From Lepas anatifera (taxonomy: Eukaryota > Arthropoda > Thecostraca > Lepadidae): 64,000 bases of DNA. The position numbers and the translations under genes were made by a program. The DNA lies in contig JAOTON010002073.1 in NCBI GenBank assembly GCA_034440635.1, positions 186,001 through 250,000 of the forward strand, given 5' to 3'. Below the pieces are notes generated by a model. It searched no databases, was not told where the DNA came from, and saw only the letters and a list, made by a program, of their open reading frames with translations. The number at the start of each line of letters is the position of its first letter. The first letter of the stretch is position 1. Below, piece by piece: positions 59,899-64,000 of the stretch.

Positions 59899-60010
59899 TC
59901 AAGGGGAATGTGGCAACTTAATAATGCGACTTGAAGTGACATAGCCGCGTGACAAAGCATGCCGAAAAACCACTTGGTCGAGTTTTATTTCTCCCAAATT
60001 TTTTTCCTTT
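59899..60010. mobile_element. TTAA miniature element family 2, degraded fragment
   Basis: AAGGGGAATGTGGCAACTT, TGACATAGCCGCGTGACAAA and GCATGCCGAAAAACCAC follow in the same order as in the copies at 35,498 and 61,365. The right end could not be located. Confidence 0.45.
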
Positions 60011-61364
60011 GCGTAGAAAAAGGGCAAAAATTCAACCCCCATCGACCCCTGCTCCTCCGGTGATCACGTGGCATGAGAGGACCTTGGGAAAAGTGACGTA
60101 TACTTCAATACCCACTGCGCGTGCTGCGCGGGCAAATTTGTGTTGCTTGAACCACTTTAAAGCCTACCTGCTAAACGTCACTCTGGTACTTGCGAATATA
60201 GATATGTGCTACTTCCTTCTATGATTGGTTTCAAAGGTGAAATATGCTTTAGTACCTGCATGAAGAAAAATAGCAAATAATTTTAGGGGTCACTCTGGGT
60301 CCTGATTATGGTCCATTATAGCTCAAAACATTCCAATTACATTCGTATTCCCGTGTGTTGCAGTCCGACAACAAAGTTGATTGTATGGACAGCTTAGCGT
60401 GCTACCCCATCATGATGTCACGCCGATATGGAGGCTGCCTACCTCTAGCAAAGGAAAAACAAGGAAATGGTGGCCTTTTCTAGCTACTTGCAGTAGAAGT
60501 AAGGCCAAATTGATCCCTTTAAAAATACCCTTAAAACTAATCAAGCCTAAGATTGCACCACGGTGTCAAGTTCCGTTTAAGTTTGAGTCGGCTCCATCTG
60601 ATAGAGGCAGGATAATCGTCGTCTTTCCCTTTCATACCTATGGTCTCCCCATACCCTCGTGGCTTATTCTCCATTTGATGCTGTTACCAGTGACGGCGGA
60701 ACGTCCAAATTTAAGAGAGGGCAGCATGGAATTTACAACCCATTTCTTTCAAGTCAACGCCATAGGCTTAGTGTTAAAATTTCTTATCTAAGGGGGACAC
60801 TGTGCCCCGGTGACGCCTCCCCAGTTCTGCCACCAGTGGCTGTTACTCATGAGTACAAGTTTCATTGCGGTACGCCACCTATTCACCTATGCGCCTATTC
60901 ACCTATGCGCTTTTCGAGTGGGTGTCGGGCCGGACTGGGTCGCCGCTGTGTAAACTGTATCCTGACGTTGGGAGATAACGCGGGTGATGTGCACATGCTC
61001 AGTGGCGGGCTCCAATCCCATCCCTGCATCGAACAAAATCAAACCACCGCCGGAATGTGCACTTTTAGATTAGGTTGTCGCTATAGGTAATTCAGGAAAT
61101 CTGTATTTATTTTAAACAAATCTCCTGCCTACTGCTAGTCAGAAATGGAAAAATATACGCCATAAGCGATGCGACTTAGCAAAACCAATGAAAGGTCAAA
61201 AGTTGATATACAAAGAAAGATATAAGGAGACACCGGTGGGAGAGGTTATAGCAAATTCGCTGTTTTTGGGGTTTTCATGTAGAAGCTGACTGGAACTCAT
61301 CTCCTGCCTGAAGGCCTCTCAAGGCCAATGCGCTGATGTGAAACCTCCCATTGCATATTATCTC
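60011..61364. other. Unassigned sequence
   Basis: No recognised gene. Open frames of 136 and 143 codons (60,381-60,791 and 60,659-61,090) overlap in different frames and lack motifs. A tandem ATTCACCTATGCGC doubles at 60,883-60,910. Confidence 0.4.
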
Positions 61365-61822
61365 TTAAAGGGAATGTGGCACCTTCACAACGTGATTTTA
61401 ACTGAGATAGCCAAGTTGTAAAGCAGGGCGGAAAACCCGGTACTCCATATTTCATTTGTCTTGGAACTCGATATTTCCGTAGAAAAAAGCTAAAACCTAC
61501 CTGACACCAGCCCCCCTCAGCCCCCCGTCGCCGGCGGCCATTGTTGTGAGCTACTGGTGTGACGACATATGCTGACGTCACGATGAGCATCAGCCAATCG
61601 AAGCCCTTGAAGCGTTTCAAGTATGGTAGTGGTTGCCAGATCGTGACATCATCCACAGTCTTATATTTATTTCTTTTTCTAGAGGAGTATTTTTAAAAAC
61701 CAAATATTGAGCTTATTGTACATTTTTCAGAGAAATCATAAGTGGTTTCATTCTTTTTGACTAAAAGTACGCCTAATTACACTAAATTCCAGGATTCGAC
61801 CAAGGTGCCACATTCCCTTTAA
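61365..61822. mobile_element. TTAA miniature element, family 2, intact copy
   Basis: TTAA (61,365-61,368), then the perfect 17-bp inverted repeats AGGGAATGTGGCACCTT and AAGGTGCCACATTCCCT, then TTAA (61,819-61,822). Length is 458 bp including the target duplication. It is collinear with 35,498-35,958. It has no coding region and contains the CRE palindrome TGACGTCA. The ends and TTAA target fit a piggyBac- or Kolobok-mobilised element. Confidence 0.9.
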
Positions 61823-61937
61823 ATAAACTATTACCTGGCGCTTTTAGCTTAGCAGCTGAAACGCGATATGCTGTGTGACTACCCGACTTTGCTGACTCGC
61901 AGCGGGCACGTTATGCATTTTTTGTAATAACAACAAA

Positions 61938-62120
61938 GGGGGCGCTATGGTGTATTGGTTAGCACGCTAGATTTCCACGCGGTCGACCCGGGTTCTAGGT
62001 CTGACAGGCTGCATGCGCAAGGAGCGATCTGGCTCCCGAGAAACAATTTCCAACAGGGAAAGAGTTGGCGACGCCATTTGACCCTGGCAGTTGATGCGTC
62101 GATAAGCCCCAACAATTATT
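61938..62120 (+). repeat. tRNA-derived SINE, copy 2
   Basis: The tRNA-like head has the A-box-like TGGTGTATTGGTTAGC and the B box GGTTCTAGGTC (61,991-62,001). The body CTGGCTCCCGAGAA, TTCCAACAGGG, GACCCTGGCAGTTGATGCGT and GATAAGCCCC is shared with the copy at 810-1,005. The two heads differ more than the bodies. Confidence 0.75.
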
Positions 62121-62139
62121 AACCAGGCTCAGAATCATT

Positions 62140-63075
62140 TAAGAAAAACTGGGGGGGGTTGATCAGACCCCCAGGCGATGCCGGTTAAAGCCGGCGATTT
62201 TACTGCGCTAACGAGCCCCAGTATACCCTATATACCTGTATAAGCAGGAAGGCAATAGCACTGCCGTAAAAGCTGCGCTCTGAAAGTGACCGAGTTTTTT
62301 CACCTGAACTACTTCGTCGTCGACGATGATTTCGTCATCGATTTCCTGCTCTTCTTCTCCTATAGGCACAGGGTCGAATCTACTATTAAGGGATCGACAA
62401 GAAGTCACACCGATCTGTGCTGGTGACAAAAACGAAACGGTAGTCTTTTTAGCTTAACCCATCATCGTCTGTGCGGGGTGCGATGGTACCATCCTCGTTT
62501 TTTTCCAGACATCATTCAAAAGCTCTTGAAACGACCAATCTGCACGCTGCATTACGTTTTGGGGTCACATCAATACCAAGGTCACCACAGTTCACCAAAA
62601 CTATTTTTTTAATTTGTTTGTGTCTATAACTTTTGAACAAAATAAGGTACAGTCGTAAACTTGGTTATCCTATTATTGAACATGACCCAAGATTCAAAAT
62701 ATATGGAATATGACCTTAAGAGGTCACTATTTGATATTGCCTAAGGTAAAGGTCAAAATGTGACTTGGCAATATCATGCCATATTTCATTTGAATTTTTG
62801 GGTCTAGACGAACACATATCTATGGCTTTTGTTTTGTTCTAGTTTGCGTGGTTCCCGAGTTATAAGGGATTTTCTAAATGTGTCTAAATTGCAATCATTT
62901 TGGCCCACTGTGACCTCACGAGTCAATGAATATGGTTCAAATTCACATTAAGAGTAGAAGACGATAAGGTGCTTCCAGTGTCGTTTTTATTTTCCCGTAT
63001 CGCTTCTGGTTCCTGAGATCGCAGGGGGGGGTCCGATCGGATTCCTCCCCTCGGCGGTGATGTGCATGAATGGAG
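62140..63075. mobile_element. AGGTCA-rich element with GC palindromes (candidate)
   Basis: The left region has GGGGGGGTTGATCAGACCCCC. The right region has TTCCTGAGATCGCAGGGG and GGGGGTCCGATCGGATTCC, recalling the GAGATC-(T/G)-AGGGGGG junction of the elements at 34,203 and 63,869. The body has TGACCT/AGGTCA words. Terminal inverted repeats are not convincing. Confidence 0.35.
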
Positions 63076-63868
63076 CCCAGACGGCTTAAATCATGGTAGA
63101 AAGGCCACAGACACAAATGCATACACTGCATCATTGCGGGAACATATTTGTTCCGTGACTGTTTTCACACGTAATCTATTCCTCAAGCAAAATGTTGTCT
63201 CTTACACATCAAAAATGATGCTGAAGCAAATTATTATGAACTCTTTCCGAGGTTTCAAGCTTACGGTGAGAGACAAAAGGCTGCGTAACCTGAGGTCAGA
63301 CATTCTTCTCCGATGATTTTTTTTTTTATAATTGAGTTAGCCATTACTCATAACCATTAAAAGCTCACTGACCTTGTAAAACACTCGCAACGTCACTCAC
63401 GCTTAACCAAGTGGACACCTCCTTCTACAAACCACCCTCAGCAAACAGTGGGAACGGAAGCAGACGATCCTTGGTCTGGACCAATCAGAGCGCCGCTACG
63501 GCCCAGTCCAGCGGCCATGTTTCTCGCCTGAGGCTAGTGTTGTTACCGCGCGTGCGTGACTCACCTTTGACCTTTGAGGGTGGTGTCTGATCCTGTGTGC
63601 TAGCTCTTATCTGCTTGAGTTCGATGGATGTCAGCGAGCGTTATCTATATGCATTTATTCTGATTTAGCGTGGGAGTCATGGAACTAAAAACTATTTTTT
63701 TTAGGTTTTCGATGTCTATCATTTCCGATCATGTTTTGTGTGGAAAATGCCTAAGTCCAGCTATGGTTTCAAATATGAATGTTTTCACCCCTTCATCCTC
63801 CAGTTAGTTAGGCATGGGGCGTTGGACTAATGCTGCAATGGACACTGCATTCGTGGAATGTGATGGAT

Positions 63869-64000
63869 TTAACACCCGCACTGGAGGGGGTCTGGCACTA
63901 ACGCGCACTGGAGGGGGGCCTGGTAGGCCCCCCCTAAGATCTCGGAAACTAAGAGGGTTAGAAAAACGCCACTTGGTAGGTGGGTGGGGGCTATGGTGAT
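63869..64000. mobile_element. TTAA element, left end (runs off window)
   Basis: Starts TTAACACCCGCACTGGAGGG, then CACTAACGCGCACTGGAGGG, GGCCTGGTAGGCCCCCC, AAGATCTCGGAAACTAAG and GGTGGGTGGGGGCTATGGTG. The whole order is the reverse complement of the right end of the element at 34,203-35,134. The other end lies beyond base 64,000. Confidence 0.75.

Noticed and set aside
60381..61090. Two overlapping open frames of ~140 codons
   Set aside because: They lie in different frames over the same DNA, lack recognisable motifs and show no splice or promoter context.

Overview
The window is eukaryotic nuclear DNA. It has spliced genes with GT-AG introns, long (TA)n microsatellites, Penelope-like, LINE-type and TTAA-target DNA transposons, and tRNA-derived SINEs. 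The protein families present and the repeat spectrum fit an arthropod, most likely a crustacean. That is inference; nothing here fixes the species.

Region 1 (1-34,080) is a tandem array of four paralogous genes, all on the + strand, for NRF-6-like proteins ('nose resistant to fluoxetine' family: a secreted N-terminal NRF domain followed by a multi-pass acyltransferase-3 membrane domain). Copy A (1-762) is only a 3' end. Copy B (5,451-13,175) and copy C (18,390-26,813) have complete gene structure, but frameshifts break exon 2. Copy D (29,923-33,683) is intact, with exons 29,923-30,259 and 31,669-33,683 encoding 783 residues. All three complete copies share the same structure: a 337-bp first exon, a phase-1 intron and a ~2-kb second exon. 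The spacers between genes are duplicated too, so the unit of duplication was gene plus flanks. Because the copies are paralogous, they serve as empty-site controls for one another. The B intron carries a ~4.1-kb block of nested transposons, the C intron carries a 4.6-kb inverted pair of Penelope-like elements, and the D intron has neither. A SINE sits behind copy A but not behind copy B.

Region 2 (34,080-49,000) is mostly dead or non-autonomous transposons: a tRNA-derived SINE, several TTAA-flanked miniature elements with GC-rich palindromes near their ends, a degraded LINE on the minus strand (36,720-39,645), a Penelope 3'-end fragment (42,457-43,222), GC-rich islands and microsatellites.

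Region 3 (49,000-57,400) is AT-rich and almost featureless. It holds two tandem duplications and a striking ~420-bp cluster of consecutive short perfect hairpins (54,482-54,904).

Region 4 (57,480-58,882) is a GC-rich island with the 5' coding part of a doublecortin-domain gene on the + strand. The remaining exons lie outside what I can recognise. The right edge (59,000-64,000) holds more TTAA elements and a second well-preserved SINE.

The observations most worth following are: (i) the 2.6-kb element at 6,997-9,606, which has ~600-bp terminal inverted repeats around a decayed coding region from an uncharacterised invertebrate protein family; (ii) the Penelope pair sitting inside a (TA)n tract, with a clean empty site in the sister gene and a shared catalytic-site lesion; and (iii) the hairpin cluster at 54.5 kb.
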